Shown here: piece by piece, positions 44,347 through 53,272 of the stretch
Position numbering within the stretch: position 1 is the stretch's first letter
Layout of the letters: each line of letters begins with the position of its first letter
From: Thermococcus sp. JdF3
Lineage (GTDB): Archaea; Methanobacteriota_B; Thermococci; Thermococcales; Thermococcaceae
Reading direction: 5' to 3'
Assembly (NCBI RefSeq): GCF_012027495.1
Contig: NZ_SNUK01000002.1
Location: forward strand, 372,001 to 436,000
Length of the DNA stretch: 64,000 nt
Notes under the pieces: generated by a model
What the model saw: the letters and a program-made list of their open reading frames with translations, nothing else
Databases searched by the model: none
Told to the model about the DNA's origin: nothing
Made by a program: the position numbers and the translations under genes

Positions 44347-44963
44347 ACCCTGAATATCCTCCTTGAGCCAACGAAAAGGCGGTAGCGGTCCTTGCCCTCA
44401 ATCTCGTCAACGACACGCTTCGCCAGCATCTTTGCCGGCTCTGGAAGCCCCTTAACGCGGTGGCGCAGATCCTCAAAGTCCTTGAACGGCTCCTTCTTGC
44501 GCTCGTCGAGTATTTCCCACATGTGCTTCTTGCCGATGCCGGGCAGGAGTTCCAGGCTGTGGAGCCTGTTGGTTATAGGGGGAGCCATGTTAAAGAACTT
44601 CACGAAGTGCTCCTCGTTGTTTTTGATTATCTCCTCAACCACGTACGGAAGCTCGGCCTTGGCAGTGGCGGTGAGGTCATCGAAGTGAATCTTCTTGTTG
44701 ATCATGAGTATCTTGTCCCTCTGCCCCTTGCCTATGAAGACCCTCTCGTAGAGCATGAGGTCCTCCTTTGGGGCAACCTCGAGCAGTGTGAAAGCCTTTT
44801 CACCTATAACCTGAGCAACGGGCTTGCCGGTTCTTCTTCCAGTCTTTAAATCGGTGTAGCCCTCGGGCAGATAGTCCAGCACGTAGGCGTACTCCTCATA
44901 CTCAACATTCCGCCTCTTCTTGTCGAGGCTTTCCCTGTAAGAATGTCTCCGGTACCTATCCAT
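44343..44963 (-). CDS. DUF655 protein, RNA-binding with HhH
   Basis: The 206-residue protein has an N-terminal OB-like region (EEYAYVLDYLPEGYTD, KPVAQVIGEKAFTLLEV) and a C-terminal helix-hairpin-helix (LELLPGIGKKHMWEILDERK). It is universal in Archaea next to rpoF and ksgA, so a role in ribosome or RNA handling is likely, though the exact function is unknown. Confidence 0.85.
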   Translation of the reverse strand: MDRYRRHSYRESLDKKRRNVEYEEYAYVLDYLPEGYTDLKTGRRTGKPVAQVIGEKAFTLLEVAPKEDLMLYERVFIGKGQRDKILMINKKIHFDDLTATAKAELPYVVEEIIKNNEEHFVKFFNMAPPITNRLHSLELLPGIGKKHMWEILDERKKEPFKDFEDLRHRVKGLPEPAKMLAKRVVDEIEGKDRYRLFVGSRRIFRV

Positions 44964-45032
44964 TGTCTCTCCCCCAGAAATTATACCCGTCCGGAGTTTT
45001 TATACTTTGTCTAAGAGAAAAGGAAAGGAGGG

Positions 45033-45407
45033 TCACTCCTCGGGACGGTAGTCGTCAAGGAGCCTTATTATTTCCTCGGCCTCCTCCCTGGTGGGCATGT
45101 AGTCCTCCTTGGCAAAGAGAACGCGGATGTCGAAGTAGTCCTCGGGCATGAAGTCCACGAGCTTCACGGCTATCCTCTCGTCTATCCACTCAAAGAGGCC
45201 GAGGAGCTTCTCCTTCAGCTCGGCGACCTGCTCGGGCTTGAGCTTGGCAAAGCGCTCGGCGTGCTCGAGGCTAACCCTGGCCTCGTAAAACATGGGCTCC
45301 TCCGGGTTCTCCACCATGCCCTCAGCCTTGCGCCTCTCGAGGAGCTCCCTGGTCTCGGATATCGTGAGGTAGCGCTCCTCGAGCTTCTTCCTCCCGATCA
45401 TGCTCAT
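45033..45407 (-). CDS. rpoF: RNA polymerase subunit F (Rpb4)
   Basis: The 124-residue protein pairs with Rpo7 to form the polymerase stalk. It has the Rpb4 fold with [36 protein letters not shown] and the C-terminal [15 protein letters not shown]. Two starts are possible: an ATG that overlaps the L21e stop (ATGA), or the next ATG two codons later with GGGATGA upstream. It is part of the L21e-RpoF-DUF655-KsgA operon. Confidence 0.92.
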   Translation of the reverse strand: MSMIGRKKLEERYLTISETRELLERRKAEGMVENPEEPMFYEARVSLEHAERFAKLKPEQVAELKEKLLGLFEWIDERIAVKLVDFMPEDYFDIRVLFAKEDYMPTREEAEEIIRLLDDYRPEE

Positions 45408-45700
45408 CCCTTCTGAGCCCTGAGGTGAACCGGGTGGATGAAGAAGGTCTTGACCTTGCCACCATCCCTGACCTGGACGACGTAGGCATCGCCGCGTTTA
45501 CCGACGACGGTTCCCGTCCTTCCGTGGAACCTCGGGTCCGGCATGCCCCTGTGGTAGCTCGGCTCTATGACGATGTGAACCCTCTGTCCAGCCTCAAACT
45601 CCTGGAGGAACCTGGTGAGGGGCGGGAGACCTCTCCTCCTCGGCTTCTTGCTGAGCTTGCCGCGGGTCTTCCTTCTGAAGCTGTGTGCTTTCTTAACCAT
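45404..45700 (-). CDS. rpl21e: Ribosomal protein L21e
   Basis: A 98-residue basic large-subunit protein with [38 protein letters not shown] and [17 protein letters not shown]. The ATG follows GAGGTGATTGGA; the ATG three codons before is inside the site. It heads the operon, with its TATA (CTTTATAAAC) more than 100 bases upstream, so it has a long leader. Confidence 0.96.
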   Translation of the reverse strand: MVKKAHSFRRKTRGKLSKKPRRRGLPPLTRFLQEFEAGQRVHIVIEPSYHRGMPDPRFHGRTGTVVGKRGDAYVVQVRDGGKVKTFFIHPVHLRAQKG

Positions 45701-45838
45701 TCCAATCACCTCGCAGGGTTTTACTCATCGCGCAACAGACGCAAAGGCATTTTTCAGAGTTTCACGCCTCTTCGGCGTATGGACTAAGCCGGTTATGGCT
45801 CCGCTATCCAATCGGCGGGAACCGTTTATAAAGTTTTC
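45701..45838 (-). promoter_or_regulatory. Long leader of the L21e operon with a hairpin
   Basis: On the minus strand the TATA CTTTATAAAC (about 45830-45838) lies 130 bases before the L21e ATG, so the leader would be about 105 bases, which is long for this genome. It holds a small hairpin ACGCC-GAAGA-GGCGT (45778-45764). A ribosomal protein or another factor might bind here to control translation; this is speculative. Confidence 0.4.
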
Positions 45839-46997
45839 AGTCATCGAGAATGTTTATGACGTCAAGCCTCTCGCACCAGGCAGGTTTTCCGAGCAGGTCG
45901 CTCACCGAGGGCTTCGTGCGCCCTTTATCGCCGGATATGAGCTCCTTAATGTACAGACCTCCGTCAGTGACGAGACGGAGCTCGAAGTGCTTCCCATCGA
46001 GCCACCTTGCTTCCGCCTCGTGAACCCTCCGGACGCGAACTTTATCGGCCCTCGCCTTCCTCACGCGCCAGGGGGTTCTCTGGTGAATTTCAAGTCCTTT
46101 GAGTTTTCCGGCAACATCCTCGGCCTCCTCGGGGGTTACCCCCTCCTCAACCAGAACCAGCGCGAGGTATTCTTTGCGGTGATTCCGTGTGAGGACCTCT
46201 TCGGCCTCTTTCGGTGAAACGAAGCGCAGGTTCAGAACCTCGACCTTTCCGCTTGCGTTTATCTCCCCCTTTACTGCATCGAGGTCGAGCTTCCGTTTTT
46301 TCGGCCGCTTTACCTCAACGATAAATGGCCTGCCGTTTCCAAGCATGCGGACGTCAACGTCCTCCCTTCCTGCCCCCTTGAAGACGCACTTCCCCCCGCT
46401 CGCCCTGGAGACCGCCCTGCAGATGATCGAGGCAACGCTCTCATCAAAGTCCTGGAGCGGTGTCTGAGGAATGCCCCGCACGAGCTTTCTGTAGCGGCCG
46501 TAGACGTAAATTGGGTTTATCTGGAGCTCGATTCTACCGGAATACGGCTCGACGATGAAAACCACGTCGGGGTTCTTGGCGGTGTCCTTTCCCGTCGCCC
46601 TCCCAAAGGCCTTACCGAGCTCACGGTTGAACTCCCTGTTGATAGGCTCAGCAGTCTCGATTCCAAATTCCTCCCAGAGGGCCTTCTCGTTCTCCCGAAC
46701 CTCCCCGGGGAAGCGGGAGCCGACGAGGAAAGTCTCAAACTCGACGCCAGCCGCGGCCTCCTCCATCCTTCCTGCGAGTTCGGGAATCCTTTCGAAAACG
46801 TTACCGCACAGCTCACACGTTTCGGGTGCTTCAACCGGGGGCAGGCCCTCGATGGAGCGTTCCATGTTGAGGACGAACCTTACCGCCTTCCCGCGCTCCT
46901 CGTTGGTGCCCTTCCCAAGCCCCGCGAACAGTCTGCCCAGACAGTGGTCGCAGAGTTTGTGAGATTCAAGAACCTTCGCAGCCTTTTCGGTTATCAT
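45837..46997 (-). CDS. pus10: tRNA pseudouridine synthase Pus10
   Basis: This 386-residue enzyme makes pseudouridine at positions 54 and 55 of tRNA. Two CxxC pairs (CDHC near 16, CELC near 61) form the N-terminal zinc site with a THUMP-like region. The catalytic Asp lies in KGAGREDVDVRMLGNGRPF near 215. Further motifs are VRGIPQTPLQDFDES, EIHQRTPWRVRKARAD and the C-terminal GLYIKELISGDKGRTKPSVS. It is divergent from the small zinc-ribbon regulator. Confidence 0.93.
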   Translation of the reverse strand: MITEKAAKVLESHKLCDHCLGRLFAGLGKGTNEERGKAVRFVLNMERSIEGLPPVEAPETCELCGNVFERIPELAGRMEEAAAGVEFETFLVGSRFPGEVRENEKALWEEFGIETAEPINREFNRELGKAFGRATGKDTAKNPDVVFIVEPYSGRIELQINPIYVYGRYRKLVRGIPQTPLQDFDESVASIICRAVSRASGGKCVFKGAGREDVDVRMLGNGRPFIVEVKRPKKRKLDLDAVKGEINASGKVEVLNLRFVSPKEAEEVLTRNHRKEYLALVLVEEGVTPEEAEDVAGKLKGLEIHQRTPWRVRKARADKVRVRRVHEAEARWLDGKHFELRLVTDGGLYIKELISGDKGRTKPSVSDLLGKPAWCERLDVINILDD

Positions 46998-47042
46998 GCT
47001 CTCACCCTAAGATTTATATCCCACGGCTCAAAGCTTCTCGCG

Positions 47043-47336
47043 ATGATGACTCGCAGGCAGAGAATAATAAAGCTTTTGGAGGAGAGGGACTACTCACCGA
47101 GCGAGCTGGCACTGGCCCTTGAGCTCCGCGGCAGGGGTGCAAAGAAAACCGTGCTGGAGGACCTGAAGGCCATCCAGAAGACCCTCAAGCGCGAGGGGAA
47201 GGTGCTCCTCATAAAGCCCGCGGAGTGCAGGAAGTGCGGCTTCGTCTTCCGGCCGGAGATAAACGTCCCCTCCCGCTGCCCGAAGTGCCGGTCGGAGTGG
47301 ATAGAGGAACCCCGGTTTAAGATTGAGGCCAGATAG
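47043..47336 (+). CDS. HTH regulator with zinc ribbon
   Basis: The protein has 97 residues. A winged helix region (QRIIKLLEERDYSPSELALA, KKTVLEDLKAIQKTLKREG) is followed by a zinc ribbon (CRKCGF and CPKCRS, about 62-85). It is a likely transcription regulator widespread in archaea. GATTTATATCCC (about 47010) is the TATA box, and its distance to the ATG with no ribosome site points to a leaderless mRNA. The frame upstream of the ATG lies inside the Pus10 start. Confidence 0.75.
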   Translation: MMTRRQRIIKLLEERDYSPSELALALELRGRGAKKTVLEDLKAIQKTLKREGKVLLIKPAECRKCGFVFRPEINVPSRCPKCRSEWIEEPRFKIEAR

Positions 47337-47441
47337 TTGTCATTTCGACGAAGCTTGCCGATAATTGTGGCTGGTTTTTGTCACTTGTCCAGCCCGAAGG
47401 TTTATATTGGGTTTGTATCAGCTTAGGGCGGAGGGAGAGTT

Positions 47442-48761
47442 ATGCGGAAAGTTGAGAGGTTTATGAAGGAGAAAGGCCTCGAAGTCGGAGATCACGTCCG
47501 GATAATCGAAAAGGAGAATGGAAACACGAGCGTCTATGAGGGCGTTGTCATGAACCCCTACGAGCTGTCCAGCGGCGAAACCCTCACGCTGAAGCTCGAC
47601 AACGGGTACAACGTCGGAATTCTAGTGGATCAAATCCTGGAGGTCGAGGTGATCGAGAAGGCCGCCCCCGGGGAGGAGCTGAAGTTCGAGGAGGTCTTCC
47701 CCAAGAAGCCGGGCCTTCCAAGCGTCGCGATAATCGGAACCGGCGGAACCATAGCGAGCAGGATTGACTACAAGACGGGCGCTGTTCACGCGGCCTTCAC
47801 CGCAGAGGAGCTCGCCAAAGCCGTCCCCGAGATATTCGACATAGCGAACATAACGCCGAAGCTGCTCTTCAACATAATGAGTGAGGACATGCGCCCGGAG
47901 TACTGGGTTAAGATAGCCCACGAGGTAGCCGGAATGCTGAACAACGGCGAGGATGGAGTTGTCATCGCCCACGGAACGGACACGATGGCCTACACCGCCT
48001 CGGCGCTCAGCTTCATGCTCCGCGATCTCGGAAAGCCGGTCATCCTCGTAGGTTCCCAGAGGAGCTCCGACAGGCCGAGCAGCGACGCGGCGATGAACCT
48101 CATCTGCTCCGTCCGGATGGCGACTGCCGACTTCGGTGAGGTCGCCATCGTCATGCACGGCGAGACGGGCGACACCTACTGCCTCGCCCACCGAGGAACC
48201 AAGGCCAGGAAGATGCACACGAGCAGGAGGGACGCCTTCAGGAGCATAAACGACGTCCCAATCGCCAGGATATGGGGCGACGGAAAGGTCGAATTCATGA
48301 GGAACGACTACCGCAGGAGAACCGAGAGCGAGGTATGGGTGGACGACGAGATGGAGGAGAAGGTGGCCATCCTCAAGGCCTTCCCGGGAATCCAGCCGGA
48401 GATAATAGATTTCTTCGTCGACAGGGGATACAGGGGGCTGGTCATCGAAGGAACGGGTCTCGGCCACGTGCCCACCTACGTCATCGATTCGATAAAGCGC
48501 GCTACAGAGGAAGGCGTCGCCGTCTGCATGACGAGCCAGTGCCTCTACGGCAGGGTGAACCTCAACGTGTACTCCACCGGAAGGAGGCTCCTGAAGGCCG
48601 GCGTGATTCCGTGCGAGGACATGCTCCCAGAGACGGCCTACGTCAAGCTCATGTGGGTTCTCGGCCACACCGATGACCCGAAGGAAGTGCGCGAGATGAT
48701 GCTCACGAACTACGCCGGAGAGATAACGCCGTACACGAGGTTTGACACGTTCCTGAGGTGA
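47442..48761 (+). CDS. gatD: Glu-tRNA(Gln) amidotransferase subunit D
   Basis: This 439-residue asparaginase-like subunit releases ammonia from Gln or Asn for the GatE transamidation. The N-terminal SH3-like domain ([12 protein letters not shown]) is followed by the amidase with [27 protein letters not shown] and [25 protein letters not shown] (about 47400) is the TATA. The stop overlaps the ribosome site of gatE, so the two subunits are made together. Confidence 0.96.
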   Translation: MRKVERFMKEKGLEVGDHVRIIEKENGNTSVYEGVVMNPYELSSGETLTLKLDNGYNVGILVDQILEVEVIEKAAPGEELKFEEVFPKKPGLPSVAIIGTGGTIASRIDYKTGAVHAAFTAEELAKAVPEIFDIANITPKLLFNIMSEDMRPEYWVKIAHEVAGMLNNGEDGVVIAHGTDTMAYTASALSFMLRDLGKPVILVGSQRSSDRPSSDAAMNLICSVRMATADFGEVAIVMHGETGDTYCLAHRGTKARKMHTSRRDAFRSINDVPIARIWGDGKVEFMRNDYRRRTESEVWVDDEMEEKVAILKAFPGIQPEIIDFFVDRGYRGLVIEGTGLGHVPTYVIDSIKRATEEGVAVCMTSQCLYGRVNLNVYSTGRRLLKAGVIPCEDMLPETAYVKLMWVLGHTDDPKEVREMMLTNYAGEITPYTRFDTFLR

Positions 48762-48766
48762 TGATG

Positions 48767-50653
48767 ATGGTTGAGAAGTTCAACTACGAGGAGCTTGGCC
48801 TCAAGGTGGGCCTTGAGATCCACAGGCAGCTCGACACGAAGAGACTGTTCTCCCCGGTCCCCAGCGAGATGAGCGACGAGGTGGACTTCACGTTCCAGCG
48901 CAGGCTCAGGCCAACGATAAGCGAGCTGGGTGAAATCGACCCGGCCGCCCTTGAGGAGTTCAAGAAGGGAAAAACCTACATCTACGAGGGCAACTACAGG
49001 CTGGCGGACCTCGTTTACATGGATGAGGAGCCTCCCCACATGCCGGACGAGGAGGCGCTCAGAGTTTCCCTCCAGATAAGCTACCTCCTCAACGCAACCC
49101 CCGTTGACGAGGTCCACTTCATGCGCAAGATAGTCATAGACGGCTCCAACGTCTCCGGCTTCCAGAGAACCGCCATAATCGCCATGAACGGAAAGGTGGA
49201 CACCCCCTGGGGAAGCGTCGGGATTCCCACCATATGCCTTGAGGAGGACGCGTGCCGTATCGTCGAGAGGGGAGAGAAGGAGGTCATCTACCGCCTCGAC
49301 CGCCTCGGCATTCCGCTCGTTGAAATAAGCACCACCCCAGATATACACCACCCGGAGCAGGCAAAGGTCGTCGCCAAGTACATCGGCGACGCGCTCAGGG
49401 CCACCCGGAAGGTCAAGCGCGGTCTCGGAACCATCAGGCAGGACCTGAACGTCTCCATCAGGGGCGGGGCAAGGGTCGAGATCAAGGGTGTCCAGGAGCT
49501 GGACATGATTCCGGTCATCATCGAGCGCGAGATAGAGAGACAGGTGAACCTGCTCAAAATACGCGAGGAGCTGAGGAAGCGCGGTGTCAGGCCCGAGGAC
49601 ATAACGGAGGAGTTCCACGACGTCACCGAGATATTCCAAAACACCGGCTCGAAGATAATCGCCCGCACCGTAAAGAAGGGTGGAAAGGTTCTCGCCGTTA
49701 AACTCCCCAAGTTCCGCGGCCTGATCGGGAAGGAGATACAGCCCGGCAGGCGCCTGGGCACCGAGATGGCGGACAGGGCCAAGAAGTACGTGAAGGGAAT
49801 CTTCCACATCGATGAATTACCGAACTATGGAATTACAGAATTAGAGGTTAATGCGGTTATTGAAAAACTTGGTCTCGGCGAGGAGGATGCGTTCGTTCTC
49901 GTCGCGGCCGGGGAGGAGACCGCAAAGAACGCCCTTCGCGAGGTCGTCCAGAGGGCCAGGGAAGCCATCGAGGGTGTTCCGGAGGAGACAAGAAGGGCTC
50001 TACCCGACGGCAACACCCAGTACATGCGCCCGCTCCCGGGGAAGGCGAGAATGTATCCGGAAACCGACATACCGCCGATACTGATAACGGACGAGATGAA
50101 GGAGGAAATCCTCGCAAACCTGCCGGAGCTTCCGCAGGAACGCGTCGAGCGCTACGTCAGGGAGTACAGGATAGACAGAAGCCTGGCCGAAACGCTGGTG
50201 AACGACGAGCGCGACGAACTCTTCGAGGAACTCGTGAAGAAGGGCGTCAAGCCTTCGCTGGCGGCTTCGATCCTCGTGGTGGTGCTCAAGGGACTCAAAA
50301 AGGAGGCACCCATCGAGAATATCACCGACGAGCACATCAGAGAAGCCTTTGACCTGTACCTCGGTGGAAAGATAGCCAAGGAGGCCTTCGAGGAGATATT
50401 CAAGGAGCTGGCGAGGAACCCCGGGAAGAGCGCCGCCCGGGTGGCGGAGGAGAAGGGCCTCACCCTCCTCAGCGAGGAAGAGGTCGAGAGGATAATAGAC
50501 GAGGTCGTTCAGGCGAACATCGAGGTCATCAGGGCCAAGGGAATGGGTGCGATGGGAATGGTCATGGGCAGGGCCATGGCGAGGCTCCGTGGAAGGGCGG
50601 ACGGAAAGCTCGTCAGCTCGCTCGTGAGGAAGAAGATAGGGGAGCTGAGCTGA
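48767..50653 (+). CDS. gatE: Glu-tRNA(Gln) amidotransferase subunit E
   Basis: This 628-residue archaeal transamidase subunit converts Glu-tRNA(Gln) to Gln-tRNA(Gln) with GatD. Features are [49 protein letters not shown], the inserted GAD-type domain (about 285-405) and the GatB/YqeY-like tail. Four ATG/GTG codons are in frame; the last ATG (48767) is the right distance from GAGGTGAT. A short AT-rich patch at about 49810-49870 uses codons (TTA, ATT, GAA) unlike the rest. Confidence 0.96.
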   Translation: MVEKFNYEELGLKVGLEIHRQLDTKRLFSPVPSEMSDEVDFTFQRRLRPTISELGEIDPAALEEFKKGKTYIYEGNYRLADLVYMDEEPPHMPDEEALRVSLQISYLLNATPVDEVHFMRKIVIDGSNVSGFQRTAIIAMNGKVDTPWGSVGIPTICLEEDACRIVERGEKEVIYRLDRLGIPLVEISTTPDIHHPEQAKVVAKYIGDALRATRKVKRGLGTIRQDLNVSIRGGARVEIKGVQELDMIPVIIEREIERQVNLLKIREELRKRGVRPEDITEEFHDVTEIFQNTGSKIIARTVKKGGKVLAVKLPKFRGLIGKEIQPGRRLGTEMADRAKKYVKGIFHIDELPNYGITELEVNAVIEKLGLGEEDAFVLVAAGEETAKNALREVVQRAREAIEGVPEETRRALPDGNTQYMRPLPGKARMYPETDIPPILITDEMKEEILANLPELPQERVERYVREYRIDRSLAETLVNDERDELFEELVKKGVKPSLAASILVVVLKGLKKEAPIENITDEHIREAFDLYLGGKIAKEAFEEIFKELARNPGKSAARVAEEKGLTLLSEEEVERIIDEVVQANIEVIRAKGMGAMGMVMGRAMARLRGRADGKLVSSLVRKKIGELS

Positions 50654-50655
50654 GG

Positions 50656-50712
50656 CTGTTCTTTTGATGATTTCTTTTGTTATTTTTGCCGGTTTTTTCG
50701 ACTCTTTCATGC
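50656..50712 (+). terminator. T-rich terminator region after gatDE
   Basis: Several T runs (TTCTTTTGATG, TTTCTTTTGTTATTTTTGCC, GGTTTTTTCG) follow the gatE stop within 60 bases. This fits archaeal termination at oligo-T tracts. A TGATGA inside was considered as a box C but has no partner boxes. Confidence 0.45.
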
Positions 50713-50799
50713 CGTAATGGACGAGGCTTTCAAAAGGAAAATGCAACCGGTTCGAGAATCGTCCACCAGAATCTGGAATTGCTCTCACGGACCATCAGT

Positions 50800-50828
50800 T
50801 AAAAACACGCTGGGTGTGCACCCCCAGC
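50800..50828 (-). terminator. Hairpin plus T run downstream of tRNA-Met
   Basis: On the minus strand, 15 bases after the tRNA 3' end, GCTGGG and CCCAGC form a stem (50828-50809), followed by GTGTTTTTAA. This resembles an intrinsic terminator for the tRNA transcript. The 100 bases between it and the gatE terminator show nothing else I can support. Confidence 0.45.
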
Positions 50829-50842
50829 TTCGGGTGTGAATG

Positions 50843-50950
50843 TGGTGCCGGGGCGGGGCTTTGAACCCCGGACCTCTCGGTTTCTCAGGCTCCCCCGAAG
50901 GAGAGCGGCCCTATGAGCCGAGCGCTCTGACCAGGCTAAGCTACCCCGGC
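50843..50950 (-). tRNA. Elongator tRNA-Met (CAU) with 30-base intron, CCA encoded
   Basis: The acceptor stem GCCGGGG/CCCCGGC, the D arm, a CUCGG-CUCAUAA-CCGAG anticodon arm and the T arm with GGTTCAAA fold well, and CCA is encoded (50845-50843). An intron lies at 50911-50882, between bases 37 and 38. The bulge-helix-bulge is exact: exon CUCA pairs with intron UGAG, flanked by three-base bulges UA^G and AA^A. The intron also holds a GCUCUCC-UUCG-GGGGAGC hairpin. The TATA ATTTAAAAAT is near 50990. Confidence 0.95.
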
Positions 50951-51011
50951 ACAACCCGAGCGCTCGACCTATACCTCCAGGGAGGCATTTTTAAATCTTT
51001 CGGCGATGGTC

Positions 51012-51629
51012 CTAATAATACCCGTACCCATACATCCTCGCCATCAGGTGCCTCCTAATCCGTTTGCCGTAGTAGTAGCCCACTGCCATTCCGACGACGA
51101 GACCTCCGAGGTGGGCGTAGACGTTGACGCTCGGCAGGAGGCTGTTTATCAGGAAGAGCACGAAGGCGTTTATTAACGCCCCCTGCATGTTGCCCCCGAC
51201 GACACCCATGATGACTATCAGCGTTCCGACTATGCCGAAGAGGGCCCCGCTCGCCCCCGCACTGACCGAGTTGGGGGGCAACAGGAGAAGCGTCAGCAGG
51301 TTCCCGGCAAGGCCCGAGACGAGGTAAACCATGACGAGCCGCCTGGGTCCGAGTATGCCCTCGAGCTGCCTGCCCATCATCAGGAGGAAGTACATGTTGA
51401 AGCCTATGTGGAGTATGCCAACGTGCACGAACATCGCGGTGATGAGCTGCCACCACCAGCCGTAGTTGAGGACGGCGTAGTTCCACTGGCCGAGGAGTTG
51501 CAGAACGCGGATGTTTATGCTGAGCGGGTTTCCGCCGAGGATAGACTCGACCACGTAAACAGCCACGTTTATCAGGAATAGCGTGAACGTCGCCTTTCCG
51601 TAGCGGTAGAAATACCTTTCAACGCCCAT
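51012..51629 (-). CDS. Rhomboid intramembrane serine protease
   Basis: A 205-residue protein with six membrane helices. The catalytic Ser127 lies in GASGALFG and His173 in YAHLGG, and the first loop has the HIGFNMYFLLMMGRQLE motif. It cleaves membrane proteins within the bilayer; its substrates here are unknown. The ATG lies inside the IMPase end (11-base overlap) with GGAGGAGCTGGAAA upstream. Confidence 0.92.
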   Translation of the reverse strand: MGVERYFYRYGKATFTLFLINVAVYVVESILGGNPLSINIRVLQLLGQWNYAVLNYGWWWQLITAMFVHVGILHIGFNMYFLLMMGRQLEGILGPRRLVMVYLVSGLAGNLLTLLLLPPNSVSAGASGALFGIVGTLIVIMGVVGGNMQGALINAFVLFLINSLLPSVNVYAHLGGLVVGMAVGYYYGKRIRRHLMARMYGYGYY

Positions 51630-52389
51630 TTTCCAGCTCCTCCATTATCATATCGAGCAGGTAGCGGTCGTTCACGGCTATTATGTTCGTCTGCTCGGTC
51701 GCGCTCAGGTGTATCTCCAGCTCCCTTCCCGTCCCGTCGGTTACGATGGCCCCCGCCTCCTTCGCTATCAGCACACCGGCGGCTATATCCGTCGGGCGGA
51801 CGTAGTTCCGGATATCCATAACGCCATCGAGGGCCCCCTTTGCCAGGTAGGTAAGCTCAACGGCTATCGCCCCGAGGACGCGAACGCGTTTGACCCTCTT
51901 TATCACTCCGGTACACCTTCCGCGCGTGTAGAAGCTCAGAGCCTCTTTCCCACGCTCCGGCTTCCTGACCGTTATCCTCCTGCCGTTCATGAACGCACCC
52001 CTTCCCGGCACCGCTTCGTAGAAATGCTTCGGCACGAATTCGTAGATGGCCCCGTAAACGGGTTCCTTCCCCCTGAAGACCGCAAAGCTGAAGGCGAATA
52101 TCGGTATTCCGGCGGCGAAGTTGTAGGAACCGTCTATGGGATCAACCACGACCGTATAGTCGCTCCCGTTGTCTATGAAGCCTATCTCCTCGCTCACCAG
52201 GTTGACGCCCAGGGGCTCGAGACGACCGATGACCACGTCCTCCGCGACCTTGTCAACGTATTTCGTCACGTCCCCGCTCACGTTCGTCCCCACGGTCTTC
52301 CCCGCCTCGGGGGTCCCGAAGAGGGGCATCACAACCTTCTCAACCTCTCGGGCCATCTCAAGGGCCACTTCGTTCCACGCTATCTCCAT
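51619..52389 (-). CDS. Inositol monophosphatase/fructose-1,6-bisphosphatase
   Basis: The 256-residue enzyme has the IMPase metal motifs NVSGDVTKYVDK, NLVSEEIGFID, VVDPIDGSYNF and RPTDIAAGVLIAKEAGA. Archaeal members hydrolyse both inositol-1-phosphate and fructose-1,6-bisphosphate. GGTGGTTGAG precedes the ATG, which starts two bases before the DUF63 stop region. It forms an operon with DUF63 and rhomboid. Confidence 0.9.
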   Translation of the reverse strand: MEIAWNEVALEMAREVEKVVMPLFGTPEAGKTVGTNVSGDVTKYVDKVAEDVVIGRLEPLGVNLVSEEIGFIDNGSDYTVVVDPIDGSYNFAAGIPIFAFSFAVFRGKEPVYGAIYEFVPKHFYEAVPGRGAFMNGRRITVRKPERGKEALSFYTRGRCTGVIKRVKRVRVLGAIAVELTYLAKGALDGVMDIRNYVRPTDIAAGVLIAKEAGAIVTDGTGRELEIHLSATEQTNIIAVNDRYLLDMIMEELENGR

Positions 52390-52390
52390 C

Positions 52391-53200
52391 TCAACCACCC
52401 ATCAGCATTATCAGCAGGTTCCTCGTTCCCGGCCCGAAGCCGAGGATGAACACCGTCAGCTTCACGAAGTTTATCAGATCGGGATCCTCATCGGCCATCC
52501 ACCTGTCGAGTATCCAGACCACTGGAAGGAGGATGAAGAACTTTTCGAGGTACATGATCGCCGCCGTTCCGAAGGTGTCTATGAGCCACCTCGCGAGAAC
52601 GTGCTGCTCCCAGTAGCCAAAGAACTGAATTCCAACGAACGTGGTGGTCGCGTCGTAGAAGTGGGTGTAGAAAAGGACGCTGTTGTCGGCGATAACGGGG
52701 ACCTTCTTCGCGAGCAGCCATACCGCCCCCTCCGCTATAACCAGGGCGGGAATGAAGTACTTGAAAACCTCCCAGTTGAAGCTGACCTTGTCGAGGTTTA
52801 TGACGAGCAGGAAGAGCAGTCCCCCAACCAGCACCCAGCCGAAGTCATGGTAGAGCGGGTAGAGCCTCTCGCCGGGGCAGTGCCTCCAGACGACGTAAAG
52901 GGAGGCTATCGCAAAGGCCGCTATGACGAAGTAGCCGCCGGGGCTCACGGTGAGGTACGTTCTGGGGAGGACTCCGACGTCCGTCATGCTCCTCATCAGC
53001 GGGCCGAGTACTATGTACGGGACGAGGGCCTTGAAGAAGCGGCCATCAACCCTGATTTCCATTCGCTTGAGCATCTTGTACAGCAGCAGGACCGCTATGC
53101 CCAGGATTATAGCGTAGACAACCGTATTCACGGGGTTGTAACCCTGGTTCTCCTGTATGGGCCTGATGAAGTACTCGTAAAAGAACTCGTAGAGCCCCAT
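52391..53200 (-). CDS. DUF63 membrane protein
   Basis: A 269-residue protein with about seven membrane helices. Conserved patterns are NPVNTVVYAIILG, DGRFFKALVPYIVLGPLMRS, and FYTHFYDATTTFVGIQFFGY with charged and aromatic residues in the membrane. Found across Euryarchaeota with no known function. Divergent from egsA and coupled to an IMPase, so a link with ether lipid headgroup or backbone metabolism is possible but only inferred. GGTGGTCAA precedes the ATG. Confidence 0.8.
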   Translation of the reverse strand: MGLYEFFYEYFIRPIQENQGYNPVNTVVYAIILGIAVLLLYKMLKRMEIRVDGRFFKALVPYIVLGPLMRSMTDVGVLPRTYLTVSPGGYFVIAAFAIASLYVVWRHCPGERLYPLYHDFGWVLVGGLLFLLVINLDKVSFNWEVFKYFIPALVIAEGAVWLLAKKVPVIADNSVLFYTHFYDATTTFVGIQFFGYWEQHVLARWLIDTFGTAAIMYLEKFFILLPVVWILDRWMADEDPDLINFVKLTVFILGFGPGTRNLLIMLMGG

Positions 53201-53272
53201 TTGACCACCATAGACGGTTGTTCCGATAGCCTTAAAGCTTTTCCCACCTTAGGGTTAGGGGTGGTGAGAAAA

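Noticed and set aside
47622-48668. A 348-codon open frame antisense to gatD
   Set aside because: It lies entirely inside gatD, has no recognisable motif and is explained by codon bias.
50663-50690. TGATGA after gatE as a box C of an sRNA
   Set aside because: No box D, D' or C' follows at suitable distances; the region is better explained as a T-rich terminator.
52169-53272. Long N-terminal extension of egsA
   Set aside because: The extension is antisense to IMPase and DUF63. The GTG at 53273 with a ribosome site gives the normal protein length.
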